From: Streptomyces sp. CNQ-509
GTDB lineage: Bacteria > Actinomycetota > Actinomycetes > Streptomycetales > Streptomycetaceae
Reading direction: 5' to 3'
Length of the DNA stretch: 64,000 nt
NCBI RefSeq assembly: GCF_001011035.1
Contig: NZ_CP011492.1
Coordinates: 5,191,001 to 5,255,000 of the forward strand
How positions within the stretch are numbered: the first letter of the stretch is position 1; each line of letters starts with the position of its first letter. Position numbers and translations under genes: made by a program. The notes beneath the pieces are model-generated. The model saw only the letters and a program-made list of their open reading frames with translations, made no database searches and was not told the origin of the DNA. This document shows, one piece after another, positions 1 to 8,264 of this stretch.

Positions 1-514
1 CGTTGTCGCTGACCTTGACGGCGACGATGTCGCGGCCCTCGTACGAGGTGCCGATGACCCGCTTGCTGATGAGGTCCGGTTTCGCGGCGATCAGCCGGTC
101 GATCTCCGCGGTCATCTCCGCGTAGTTGTGGTAGCGCGAGTCGGCCGGCGGGAAGTCGAGCGTCGTGGGGGGCTTGTCCGCCAGCCGCGCGGGCGGTGCG
201 GGGAGCTGTTCGAGCCGGTAGCCGAGTGCGCGGAGTTGCCGGGCCTGGGCGCCGTCGGCGGAGACGACCACGGAGTGGTCGCGTACCTCGTCGACGGACA
301 CGCCGGTGGCGGCGAGGCGGGTACGGGCCTCGCGGCCGGTCTGGCCGAGGACTTCGTACTGCCGGATCTGCTCACGTTCTTGCGCCTGGGAGGCGCCCGT
401 CCCGCTGGCCCGCGCCGGCTGGGCGCCGGGTTCCGCACCGGCGGCGCTGAGGGCGCCGGCGGCGGTGAGGGCGAGCACCGCGGTCAGGGTCACCGACCGA
501 ATGCGTAGTCGCAT
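1..514 (-). CDS. Secreted M14-type zinc carboxypeptidase, N-terminal part
   Basis: The gene runs off the left edge of the window, leaving about 171 codons. The ATG at 514 follows an AGGAG ribosome site. The protein opens with a basic, hydrophobic signal peptide, then a propeptide-like region and the start of the peptidase domain, with the family-typical stretches YHNYAEMTAEIDRL and IGTSYEGRDIVAVKVS. M14 peptidases remove C-terminal residues with a Zn(II) held by an HxxE...H site. That site lies beyond the edge, so activity cannot be judged. It is divergent from the Nramp-like gene. The family call is firm; the substrate is unknown. Confidence 0.85.
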   Translation of the reverse strand, partial: MRLRIRSVTLTAVLALTAAGALSAAGAEPGAQPARASGTGASQAQEREQIRQYEVLGQTGREARTRLAATGVSVDEVRDHSVVVSADGAQARQLRALGYRLEQLPAPPARLADKPPTTLDFPPADSRYHNYAEMTAEIDRLIAAKPDLISKRVIGTSYEGRDIVAVKVSDN

Positions 515-721
515 GCCTGCTCCTGGATGTGGAGGTGTGGGGTGGTGCATGGCGACGTCGTGTCGTGTGGGGTGGTGGTGCGCGTCAATGGTTCTGAACC
601 TGGCGTGGTCAGGTCAAGAGGCCCCCGGCCTTCCGCCGCGTACGCCCTCTTGTGCGCCTGTCCGCGGATCCCTTATCAATGCCGGAGATCGCAGGGGGGA
701 CGAGCTGCGAAGGAGCCGCTC

Positions 722-2011
722 ATGGCTGACCGCACCGAGCCTGCGTCCGCACCGCCCGTGATGAGAAAGGCCAAGTGGCGCCACGTCGGGCCGGGGATCG
801 TCGTCGCCGCGACCGGCGTCGGCGCCGGCGACCTGGTGGCCACGCTGCTCGCCGGCAGCAAGTTCGGCTACACCCTGCTCTGGGCCGCCGTCATAGGCTG
901 CGTCGTCAAGATCGCCCTCGCCGAGGCCGTCGGCCGCTGGCATCTGGCCACCGGACGCACGCTGTTCGAGGGCTGGCGCACCCTCGGCGCCTGGACCTCC
1001 GTCTACTTCGCCATCTACGTGGTCATCTGGGGCTTCGTCTACGGTGCCACCGCCATGTCGTCCTCCGCGCTGCCGCTGGTCGCGCTCTTCCCGGACGGTC
1101 CCGAGCTGAAGGTCTGGGGCATCCTCACGGGCCTGGTCGGCCTGGTCTTCGTCTGGTTCAACCGCTACGCGGTCTTCGAGAAGGTCATGACCGTCCTCGT
1201 CGGCGTCATGTTCGTGGTCGTCGTGTACGTCGCGATCCGCGTCTCCCCGAACATCGGGGACGCCTCCGCGGGGCTCTGGCCCACGCTGCCCGACGACTCG
1301 CTGCTGTACACCCTCGGCCTGATCGGGGGCGTCGGCGGCACGATCACCATGGCCGCCTACGGCTACTGGGTCAACGCCAAGGGCTGGACGGACATCGGCT
1401 GGCTGAAGGTGATGCGGCTCGACAACCGGGTCGCGTACCTCACCACCGGAATCTTCGTCGTCGCGATGCTGCTCGTCGGCGCCGAGCTGCTGCACGCCAC
1501 CCAGCTCACCCTGGAGTCGGGCGACAAGGGACTGGTCGACCTCGGCGACGTCCTCGAGGAGCGCTACGGCGCGGCCACCGCGAACCTCTTCCTCGTCGGC
1601 TTCTTCGCCACCTCGTTCACCTCGCTCGTCGGCGTCTGGCACGGCGTCAGCCTGCTCTTCGCGGACTTCGTGGAGAACGTGCGCGGCGCGGGCGGCGGTG
1701 ACGGCAGCGCGCGGGAGGTCGCCGCGGGCAGCCGGGAGCGGTCGCTGCCGTTCCGGGCGTACCTGCTGTGGCTGACCTTCCCGCCGATGACGCTGCTCTG
1801 GCTCGACCAGCCGTTCGGCATCGTCATCACCTACGGCGTGCTCGGGGCGTTCTTCATGCCGTTCCTCGCGCTGACGCTGCTGTGGCTGCTCAACACCGAC
1901 CGCACCCCGCGGCAGTGGCGCAACGGCCTGCTCAGCAACGCGCTGCTGACCGTCTCCGGGATGCTCTTCATCGTGCTGTGCGTGCAGCAGATCAGGGACC
2001 TGCCCTGGTAG
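722..2011 (+). CDS. Nramp-family transporter with atypical metal-site motifs
   Basis: This 429-residue integral membrane protein starts at the ATG at 722 behind AAGGAG. The fold matches the Nramp/SLC11 family, whose canonical members take up Mn(II) or Fe(II) with protons, but the two motifs that bind metal are changed. In TM1 the usual DPGN is replaced by GAGD (context TGVGAGDLVATLLAG), and in TM6 the usual MPHN region reads GTITMAAYGYW. A loop near residue 330 (RGAGGGDGSAREVAAG) is unusually glycine-rich. It is probably a divergent Nramp clade with a different or unknown substrate. A strong hairpin follows the stop, so it looks monocistronic. Confidence 0.8.
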   Translation: MADRTEPASAPPVMRKAKWRHVGPGIVVAATGVGAGDLVATLLAGSKFGYTLLWAAVIGCVVKIALAEAVGRWHLATGRTLFEGWRTLGAWTSVYFAIYVVIWGFVYGATAMSSSALPLVALFPDGPELKVWGILTGLVGLVFVWFNRYAVFEKVMTVLVGVMFVVVVYVAIRVSPNIGDASAGLWPTLPDDSLLYTLGLIGGVGGTITMAAYGYWVNAKGWTDIGWLKVMRLDNRVAYLTTGIFVVAMLLVGAELLHATQLTLESGDKGLVDLGDVLEERYGAATANLFLVGFFATSFTSLVGVWHGVSLLFADFVENVRGAGGGDGSAREVAAGSRERSLPFRAYLLWLTFPPMTLLWLDQPFGIVITYGVLGAFFMPFLALTLLWLLNTDRTPRQWRNGLLSNALLTVSGMLFIVLCVQQIRDLPW

Positions 2012-2024
2012 CGGGGCGGATACG

Positions 2025-2059
2025 GGCCCGCCCGCCCGGGTTGCGCGGGCGGGCGGGCC
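2025..2059. terminator. Bidirectional terminator between Nramp and chitinase genes
   Basis: This is a perfect 14-bp GC stem (GGCCCGCCCGCCCG against its complement) with a 7-base loop. It lies 14 bases after the transporter stop and about 58 bases beyond the convergent chitinase stop. There is no U-tract, as is usual for Streptomyces terminators. Confidence 0.7.
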
Positions 2060-2117
2060 GCGGGCCGCCGGCGCGGCCGGCAGGGCGGGAGGCGGCCGGC
2101 CGCGGACGGACGGCCGG

Positions 2118-3824
2118 TCAGGGCAGGGCGTGCACGTGCGGCCCCACGGCGCCGGACCAGGAGTTGCCCGCGGTGGCGTCCCAGTTGGTCGACCACGTCA
2201 TCGCGCCGCGCAGGTCGGGGTACGTCCGCGGGGGCTTGAACGAGCCGCAGTTCGTGCCCCGGGTGAGGCAGTCCAGCGCGGCGTTGACGACGGACGGCGC
2301 GGTGTAGCCGCCGCCCGCGGCCCGGGTGGAGGCGGGCAGGCCGAGGCCGACCTGCGAGGGAGCGAGCCCGCCTTCGAGCTGGATGCAGGCCAGGGCGGTG
2401 AGGAAGTTGATCGTGCCCTGGGCGTACACGCCGCCGTCGCAGCCGAGCATCGTGCCGCTGTTGTAGTACTGCATGTTGACGACGGTGAGGATGTCCTTGA
2501 TGTTCAGCGCCGTCTTGAAGTACTCGCCGGCGGTCGACTGCATGTCGATGGTCTGCGGCGCCATCGTGATGACGAGATCGGGGCCCGCCTTCTGCGACAG
2601 CGAGCGCAGCGCCTGCGTCATGTAGGTGGAGTTCAGCCCGTTCTCCAGGTCGATGTCGACCCCGTCGAAGCCGTACTCCGTCATCAGCGAGTACAGGCTG
2701 TTCGCGAAGTTCGCCGCCGCGGTGGAGGAGTTGACGGCGACCGTGCCCTTCTCGCCGCCGACCGAGATGATCACGGACTTGCCTGCCTGCTGCTTGGCGG
2801 CGATGTCCTGCTTGAACTCGGCGACGGTGTAGCCGCCGAGCCCGGCCGAGTCGAGGTTGAAGGTCACCGCGCCCGGCGCGGCGGTCGCGTCGGCGAAGGC
2901 GACCGCGATGATGTCGTACTGGCTGCTGACGTCGCGGATCTTCTGGACCGCCGCGCCGTTGTTGAAGTTCTGCCAGTAGCCCGTCACCGCGTGCTTCGGC
3001 ACGCCGGGGCCGCCGCCGTCCGGGGTGGTGGTGCCCGTGGCGGCCGCGGACTTCGGGGACTCCCCGGCGGCGTTGGTCGCCGTCACCTGGAACCGGTACG
3101 CGGTCGAGGGCGTCAGCCCGGTGACGGTCGCGGAGGCGCCGCCGGTGCTGAGCACCTTCGTGCCGTCGCGGTAGACGTTGTAGCCGGTCGCGCCGGTGAC
3201 GGGGGACCAGCCCAGCGAGACGGAGCGGGCGGCGGTGCCGGTGACCTGGAGGCCGGTGGGCGTGGCGGGGACGGTGCCCGGGTCGCCGCCGGGCCCGGTG
3301 AGGCTGACGTCGTCGGCGTGGTAGGCGGGCTGGCCGTACCAGCCGTGGGTGTAGACGGTCACCGACGTGGTGTTGGGCCCGGTGGTGAAGCTCGTCTTGA
3401 GCTGGGTGTACGAGGACGCCCCGGAGGTCCAGGCCGAGACGTCGGTGGTGCCGGTGCCGCCGGCGCCCAGGTAGATGTACGAGCCCTGTACCCACGCGCT
3501 CAGCTCGTACGCGGAGTTGGGCCGGACCGCGACGCTCTGCGTGCAGCGGGCGTTGTCCTGCCCCGCCGGGGTGGCACGGAGCGCCGCGGTGCCGGAGTGC
3601 ACCGGACTGGCGACGGTGGTGCCGGCGGTGCCCGAGCAGGTCCAGCCGCTGAGGCCGGACTCGAAGCCGGGGTTCTGGACGAGGTTGGGCTCCGCGGACG
3701 CGGCGAGCGGGGCGCCGAGGAGCGTGGCGAGGAGGCCGCCGGCCGCGGCGACGGCGAGTCGGCGGAAGGAGCCTCTGGCGGTACGGGCGGTGCGGGGCGT
3801 GCGGGGTCTGCGTGCTCGGAACAC
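2118..3824 (-). CDS. Secreted GH18 chitinase with CBM and fibronectin III domains
   Basis: This 568-residue enzyme starts at the GTG at 3824 behind GGAG. It opens with a long twin-basic signal peptide ending near ASAEP (residue 45). Next come a carbohydrate-binding jelly-roll module (about 46-178), one FnIII domain (about 186-266) and a GH18 barrel (about 276-568). The catalytic motif DGVDIDLE is at 387-394, with E394 as the proton donor. The architecture matches Streptomyces chitinases that release chitobiose or oligomers from chitin outside the cell. A DasR-like operator sits about 115 bases upstream, which suggests repression that is relieved by amino-sugar phosphates. Confidence 0.93.
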   Translation of the reverse strand: MFRARRPRTPRTARTARGSFRRLAVAAAGGLLATLLGAPLAASAEPNLVQNPGFESGLSGWTCSGTAGTTVASPVHSGTAALRATPAGQDNARCTQSVAVRPNSAYELSAWVQGSYIYLGAGGTGTTDVSAWTSGASSYTQLKTSFTTGPNTTSVTVYTHGWYGQPAYHADDVSLTGPGGDPGTVPATPTGLQVTGTAARSVSLGWSPVTGATGYNVYRDGTKVLSTGGASATVTGLTPSTAYRFQVTATNAAGESPKSAAATGTTTPDGGGPGVPKHAVTGYWQNFNNGAAVQKIRDVSSQYDIIAVAFADATAAPGAVTFNLDSAGLGGYTVAEFKQDIAAKQQAGKSVIISVGGEKGTVAVNSSTAAANFANSLYSLMTEYGFDGVDIDLENGLNSTYMTQALRSLSQKAGPDLVITMAPQTIDMQSTAGEYFKTALNIKDILTVVNMQYYNSGTMLGCDGGVYAQGTINFLTALACIQLEGGLAPSQVGLGLPASTRAAGGGYTAPSVVNAALDCLTRGTNCGSFKPPRTYPDLRGAMTWSTNWDATAGNSWSGAVGPHVHALP

Positions 3825-3936
3825 GGGGGCCTCCGTAACGGGGGAGCGCGTGAGGAGCCGGACTGTGCGGGGTAGCGGGTGGGCCGGGGGCGTACGGATC
3901 AGGGGTGGTGCGGATCGGTGCAGGGTGCGCCGCACA

Positions 3937-3955
3937 ACTTGGTCCAGACCAATAC
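3937..3955. promoter_or_regulatory. DasR-responsive element (dre) upstream of the chitinase
   Basis: The near-palindrome TTGGTCCAGACCAA (core 3939-3952) matches the dre consensus AGTGGTCTAGACCACT bound by the GntR regulator DasR, and the 12-base repeat known from Streptomyces chitinase promoters. It lies 115-130 bases upstream of the chitinase GTG, in the gap between divergent genes, where few other signals are visible. Confidence 0.7.
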
Positions 3956-4124
3956 GGGTGTCAAGTCTTCCCGTACGGGAGCCGCACCCCGAACGGCGCC
4001 GTCCGGCCCGCCCCCCGCCCGGCCGCCGTGCACCCAACCCTCTTTGCATAAAAGGTGTTTCCGCAGCCCACGTCCCGGTTATGGTGCTCAGAGCGTGTCT
4101 GAGACCGGTGGGGGGACGCCCGAC

Positions 4125-5141
4125 GTGCCAACAGCCATCGCAGTCACCGGCCCCGACCTCGTGCTCCCCGCCCCCGGCCGGCACGGGCCCCTCGGCCGGC
4201 AGGGCCCGCCCGGCCTCCCGGGACCCACGGTGACGGCGCTGCGCCACCCGCGGGAGCAGCCCCTGGAGGAGGCGCTGGCGGAGGTGTCCGCCGTGCTGGA
4301 GCAGCACGGCTTCCTCGTCGTGCTCCATCCCGCCGCCACCTCCGCCGAGGTGGTCCGCCGGCTGCACACCGTGCGGTCCGTGCTGGAGAGCGACCGGATG
4401 GCGCTGGTCCCGCTGCCGTTACCGCCGCTGGCCGTCGCCGTCATCGCCCGCCAGTTGCTCCAGTTGTCCACCGCCGACCTCGGCGCCGGCGTGCTCGCCA
4501 CCGCCGCCCGGCTGCTCACGCACTACATCCACGCGGGCGCCGTGCTCGGCAGCGTCGCCAAGCTCGACCGGGTGCCGGTGACCCTCGGCGCGCACGCCCG
4601 CTCCTGGGTGCCCGGCGCGCAGTTCGCCGTCCTCGCCGCGCCCCACCCTCAGTTGGTACGGATCGGCCGCGACCCCGTGCCGCCGGGGCCCGACTTCGCC
4701 ACCGGGCTCGTGCACGCCTCCGGGCGCGCCGACGCGGCCTGGGTCACCGGCGAACTCGCCGCCGGCTGGCGGGTGCAGGGGATGGAGATGGCGCCGCTGC
4801 CCGCGGCCTCGGCGCCCTGGTGGGCGACGGACAAGGTGTGCGAGTTCGCCGCCGGCATCACCGACCCGCTGGTGCTGAGCCGGCTCGTCGCCTCGGTGCA
4901 GCGGGCCCGCTGCTCGTGGTGCGGCCTGGAGATCATCGGCGACCGGTGCCTGCTGTGCGCCACCCCGGTGCCCCCGGGGCCCGCCGCCCCCTCGCCCCCG
5001 CTGCCGCAGGCGGTGCCGGCGCCCGTACCGCACCAGGGCGCGCCCCCGCCCGTCGCGCAGCCGCCGCCGCAGTCCGTACCGCCGTACCACCAGCCCGCCG
5101 TCGGCGCGGCCCCACCGTCACCCCCCGAGATCAACCGTTGA
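4125..5141 (+). CDS. Hypothetical protein with C-terminal zinc ribbon, head of the tad locus
   Basis: I do not recognise a named family. The protein has 338 residues from the GTG at 4125, behind a G-rich ribosome site. The frame is open further upstream, but that part has random composition. The body is alpha/beta-like with no membrane segment. Near residues 264-278 are two knuckles, CSWC and CLLC, typical of a zinc ribbon. The last 60 residues are proline-rich. It ends 10 bases before cpaB, so it is probably co-transcribed with the pilus genes. A cytoplasmic accessory or regulatory role is an inference from position only. Confidence 0.65.
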   Translation: MPTAIAVTGPDLVLPAPGRHGPLGRQGPPGLPGPTVTALRHPREQPLEEALAEVSAVLEQHGFLVVLHPAATSAEVVRRLHTVRSVLESDRMALVPLPLPPLAVAVIARQLLQLSTADLGAGVLATAARLLTHYIHAGAVLGSVAKLDRVPVTLGAHARSWVPGAQFAVLAAPHPQLVRIGRDPVPPGPDFATGLVHASGRADAAWVTGELAAGWRVQGMEMAPLPAASAPWWATDKVCEFAAGITDPLVLSRLVASVQRARCSWCGLEIIGDRCLLCATPVPPGPAAPSPPLPQAVPAPVPHQGAPPPVAQPPPQSVPPYHQPAVGAAPPSPPEINR

Positions 5142-5151
5142 GGTCCCGTCG

Positions 5152-5865
5152 ATGAACTCACGCCAGCGTCGCGGCATCATCCTCGTCCTGCTGTCGGTCC
5201 TCGTCGCACTCGGCGCCTTCGCCGGCGTGCTGGCGTTCGTCAGCGACGTGGAGTCCAAGGTCGGCGACGAGGCCACCGCGTACCGGCTCACCACCGACGT
5301 CGAGGCGTACGAGCCGCTGGAGCCCGACCAGTACGAGAAGACGACCATGCCGAAGCGCTGGCTGCCCGACACCGCGGTCACCGACCCGGACGAGCTGGCC
5401 GGGAAGGTCGCGCTCACGCCGCTGAAGCAGGGCTCCCTGCTGCAGAGCGACATGGTCAGCGGGCGCCCGGACCTGGAGCCGGGACAGCAGGAGATCGCCA
5501 TCATGATCGACGCCTCCACCGGCGTCGCCGGGAAGATCACGCCCGGCGCGCGGGTCAACATCTTCGCCACCTTCGACGCCCAGGGCGACGGCGACAAGCC
5601 CGTCTCCCAGGTGATCGTCGCGGGCGCCCGGGTCATCGACGTCGGCGAGCTGACGCCGATCGAGCGCACCGGCGACGACGACCCGCGGGCCGACGAGGGC
5701 GAGGCCGTGCCGATCACCTTCGCCCTCGGCACCTCCGACGCGCAGCGCGTGGCGTACGCGGAGTCCTTCGCCACCCACGTGCGCCTCGCGCTGGTCGCCC
5801 CCGGCGAGGAGGACACCGACATCGCCCCCGAGGACCGCACGTACACCCTCGACGAGGACCGGTGA
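5152..5865 (+). CDS. cpaB: Flp pilus assembly protein CpaB (RcpC)
   Basis: This 237-residue protein has one N-terminal membrane anchor (about 9-31), then a SAF domain (YEPLEPDQYEKTTMPKRW) and an RcpC/CpaB C-terminal domain with the stretch GVAGKITPGARVNIFATF. CpaB is an extracytoplasmic periplasmic or cell-envelope component of Tad pilus machines. The ATG at 5152 is 10 bases after the upstream stop, and the stop is 10 bases before the CpaE-TadE gene. Length and domain order are normal for actinobacterial members, which lack an outer-membrane secretin partner. Confidence 0.88.
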   Translation: MNSRQRRGIILVLLSVLVALGAFAGVLAFVSDVESKVGDEATAYRLTTDVEAYEPLEPDQYEKTTMPKRWLPDTAVTDPDELAGKVALTPLKQGSLLQSDMVSGRPDLEPGQQEIAIMIDASTGVAGKITPGARVNIFATFDAQGDGDKPVSQVIVAGARVIDVGELTPIERTGDDDPRADEGEAVPITFALGTSDAQRVAYAESFATHVRLALVAPGEEDTDIAPEDRTYTLDEDR

Positions 5866-5875
5866 GGGGCCGCAC

Positions 5876-7636
5876 ATGACCGTACGCATCCAGCCCGTCA
5901 TCGCCGACCCCGACGCGGCGCGCGCCACCGTCTCGCTGCTCCACCAACTGCCCGACGCCGAGGCCGCCGCGCCGATCGGCGACTCCGTCGCGCTGCTCGA
6001 CCACCTCGCGACGCTCGCCGGCACGGGCGTGGCGGAACTGCCCGAGGTCGTCCTCGTGCACGAGCGGATCGGTCCCGTGCCCGCGCTGGAGCTGATCCGC
6101 GACGTCGCGCTGCGCTTCCCCGCCGTGGGCACCGTCCTCGTCACCTCCGACACCTCGCCCGCCGGCTACTCCGCCGCCATGGACGCCGGCGCCCGCGGCG
6201 TCGTCGGGCAGCCGCTTGCGTACGAGGAACTGGCCGCCCGGGTGCAGGCCGCCGCGCAGTGGAGCGGCGGCGTCCGGCGGCACCTCGGCGCCGCGACGGG
6301 GCCCGAGGCGTTCGGCGGTCCCGGCGGCACGCTCGTCACCGTCAGCGGCGCGAAGGGCGGCGTCGGCACCACCGTCGCGGCGGTGCAGCTCGCGCTCGCC
6401 GCGCGGGCCGCCGGGCGGCAGGTGGCGCTCGCCGACCTCGACCTGCAGTCCGGCGACATCGCCTCGTACCTCGACGTGCAGTTCCGCCGCTCGGTCGCGG
6501 ACCTCGCGGGCATCAAGGACATCTCGCCGCGGGTGCTCCAGGACGCCGTCTTCACCCACCACACCGGCCTCGGCCTGCTGCTGGCCCCCTCCGAGGGCGA
6601 GCGCGGCGAGGACGTCGACGACCGCGCGGCGCGGCAGACGCTGAGCGCGCTGCGGTCGCGGTACGAGGTCGTGGTGCTCGACTGCGGCAGCCAGGTGACC
6701 ACGCCCAATGCCGCCGCCGTCGAACTCGCCGACGTCGCGCTGCTCGTGACGACGCCGGACGTGATCTCCGTACGCGGCGCGAAGCGCATGCTGCGGCTGT
6801 GGGACCGGCTGCAGATCCGCAAGGCGGAGGACACCGTCGTGCTGGTCAACCGGCTCACCCGGAACACCGAGATCCAGCCGTCGATCATCGCGCGGGCCAC
6901 CGGCACGACGGTGGCGCGGACTGCGGTGCCGGCGGCGTTCAAGGAGCTGCAGCCGCTGGTGGACGCCGGGCGGTTGCAGGACCTGGAGCAGAAGTCGACC
7001 GTGCGGCAGGCGCTGTGGGCGGTGGCGGGGGAGCTGGGGCTGACGGTGGTGCCGGACCAGGCGGGCCCGGGTGCGGCCGGCGGTCCCGGCGGACCGGGGG
7101 CGCACGGGGGCGGCGGGCAGCGGGCGCTGGGCGCGGGCGCCGGTCCCGGCGCCGTCGCCGCCGGCGGCCGCGGCACGGGCTCCGCGCCCCAGGTCGCACC
7201 GACCGGCGCGAAGGCGGCGCTGCCGCCCGGCGCCCCGGGGTCGGCAGGGCCCGGCGCCGCGCCGGGGCCCGCGGCAGGGCGCGGGGGGCGCCGCTGGGGG
7301 GACCGCGGCCAGGTGTCGGTGGAGTTCGCCGGCATGCTGCCCCTGATCGCGCTGGTCCTCGTCGTCGTCTGGCAGTTCGTCCTCGTCGGCTACACCTACT
7401 CGCTCGCCGGCAACGCCGCCGACATGGCCGCCCGCGCCGCCGCCGTCGGCGACGACCCGGCCGCCGCGGCGGCGGAGGACCTGCCGGACGCCTGGGACGC
7501 CTCGGTGTCGGTCGGCTCGTCGAACGGCGTCACCACCGCCAGGGTCGACCTGAAGGTGCCGGTCCTCTTCCCCGGCGGGCTGGACTTCCCGTTCACGGTC
7601 AGCGGCACCGCGGGCGCGACGGACGAGGGAGGCTGA
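5876..7636 (+). CDS. CpaE/TadZ-type ATPase fused to a TadE-like pseudopilin
   Basis: This single 586-residue frame joins two proteins that are normally separate. Residues 1-130 resemble the CpaE pseudo-receiver. Residues 150-395 are a MinD-like ATPase with the deviant Walker A SGAKGGVGTT (157-166). Residues 400-475 are a Gly/Pro/Ala linker. The end is a TadE-like domain starting DRG|QVSVEF (476-484), then a membrane helix. G478|Q479 with Glu at +5 is a prepilin-peptidase site, so cleavage would free the pseudopilin from the ATPase. CpaE/TadZ localises Tad machines; TadE is a minor pilin. I see no frame break in the linker. An internal start for TadE cannot be excluded. Confidence 0.8.
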   Translation: MTVRIQPVIADPDAARATVSLLHQLPDAEAAAPIGDSVALLDHLATLAGTGVAELPEVVLVHERIGPVPALELIRDVALRFPAVGTVLVTSDTSPAGYSAAMDAGARGVVGQPLAYEELAARVQAAAQWSGGVRRHLGAATGPEAFGGPGGTLVTVSGAKGGVGTTVAAVQLALAARAAGRQVALADLDLQSGDIASYLDVQFRRSVADLAGIKDISPRVLQDAVFTHHTGLGLLLAPSEGERGEDVDDRAARQTLSALRSRYEVVVLDCGSQVTTPNAAAVELADVALLVTTPDVISVRGAKRMLRLWDRLQIRKAEDTVVLVNRLTRNTEIQPSIIARATGTTVARTAVPAAFKELQPLVDAGRLQDLEQKSTVRQALWAVAGELGLTVVPDQAGPGAAGGPGGPGAHGGGGQRALGAGAGPGAVAAGGRGTGSAPQVAPTGAKAALPPGAPGSAGPGAAPGPAAGRGGRRWGDRGQVSVEFAGMLPLIALVLVVVWQFVLVGYTYSLAGNAADMAARAAAVGDDPAAAAAEDLPDAWDASVSVGSSNGVTTARVDLKVPVLFPGGLDFPFTVSGTAGATDEGG

Positions 7637-7638
7637 GG

Positions 7639-8262
7639 GTGGCGAGCGGATCGCGTACGAAACGGCTCCGCGCCGGGCGCGCGGCGCCGGGGCCGGCCGG
7701 GGACCGGAAGCCGCCCGCGGGGTGCCGCCGGAGGGCCGGCGGGTCACCGACCCGGCCCGGTGCGCAGGCCGGGCGCCGCGCACTGCCGGCGGAGGACTCG
7801 TCGGCCGTGCCGTTCCGGCGTAGGGGCCGCCGGTCGCGGGCCCGGGCCGCTGCCGGGGCGGAGCACCGCGTGCCGCCTGCGGACGACGTGCCGGGCTCGC
7901 CGGCCCGGCGAGGGCACCGCGACCGGGGGTCCGTGGCGATCGAGTACATCGGCTTCCTGCCGGTGCTCATCTTCATCGCGCTCGCCGCCGTGCAGTTGGG
8001 CATCGCCGCCTACACCGCCTCCCAGGCCGGCACCGCCGCCCGGGCCGCGGCGCGGATGGAGTCCCTGGACGACCCGCCGTCCTCCGCCGCGGCCGCCGGC
8101 GCCGCGGCGATCAGCGACTGGCTGGACGCCGGCTTCTCGGTCTCCTCGGGCGACGGCGAGGTCACCGTCACCGCCAGCGTCGAGATCCCGTCCCTCATCC
8201 CCGGCGTCGACAACTTCGGCTCGGTGGAGCGCAGCTCCACCATGCCGCGGGGGAAGGACTGA
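7639..8262 (+). CDS. TadE-like pseudopilin with unusually long leader
   Basis: This 207-residue protein starts at the GTG at 7639, only 2 bases after the previous stop, behind GGGAGG at ideal spacing. A basic, disordered stretch of 97 residues precedes DRG|SVAIEYIGF, a prepilin-peptidase site (G97|S98) with Glu at +5, followed by a membrane helix and a small beta-rich domain. Normal TadE leaders are 10-30 residues. An alternative GTG at 7870 behind GGAG would give a leader of about 20. It is probably a minor pilin made alongside the ATPase-TadE fusion upstream, and is separated from tadA by 2 bases. Confidence 0.8.
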   Translation: MASGSRTKRLRAGRAAPGPAGDRKPPAGCRRRAGGSPTRPGAQAGRRALPAEDSSAVPFRRRGRRSRARAAAGAEHRVPPADDVPGSPARRGHRDRGSVAIEYIGFLPVLIFIALAAVQLGIAAYTASQAGTAARAAARMESLDDPPSSAAAAGAAAISDWLDAGFSVSSGDGEVTVTASVEIPSLIPGVDNFGSVERSSTMPRGKD

Positions 8263-8264
8263 CG

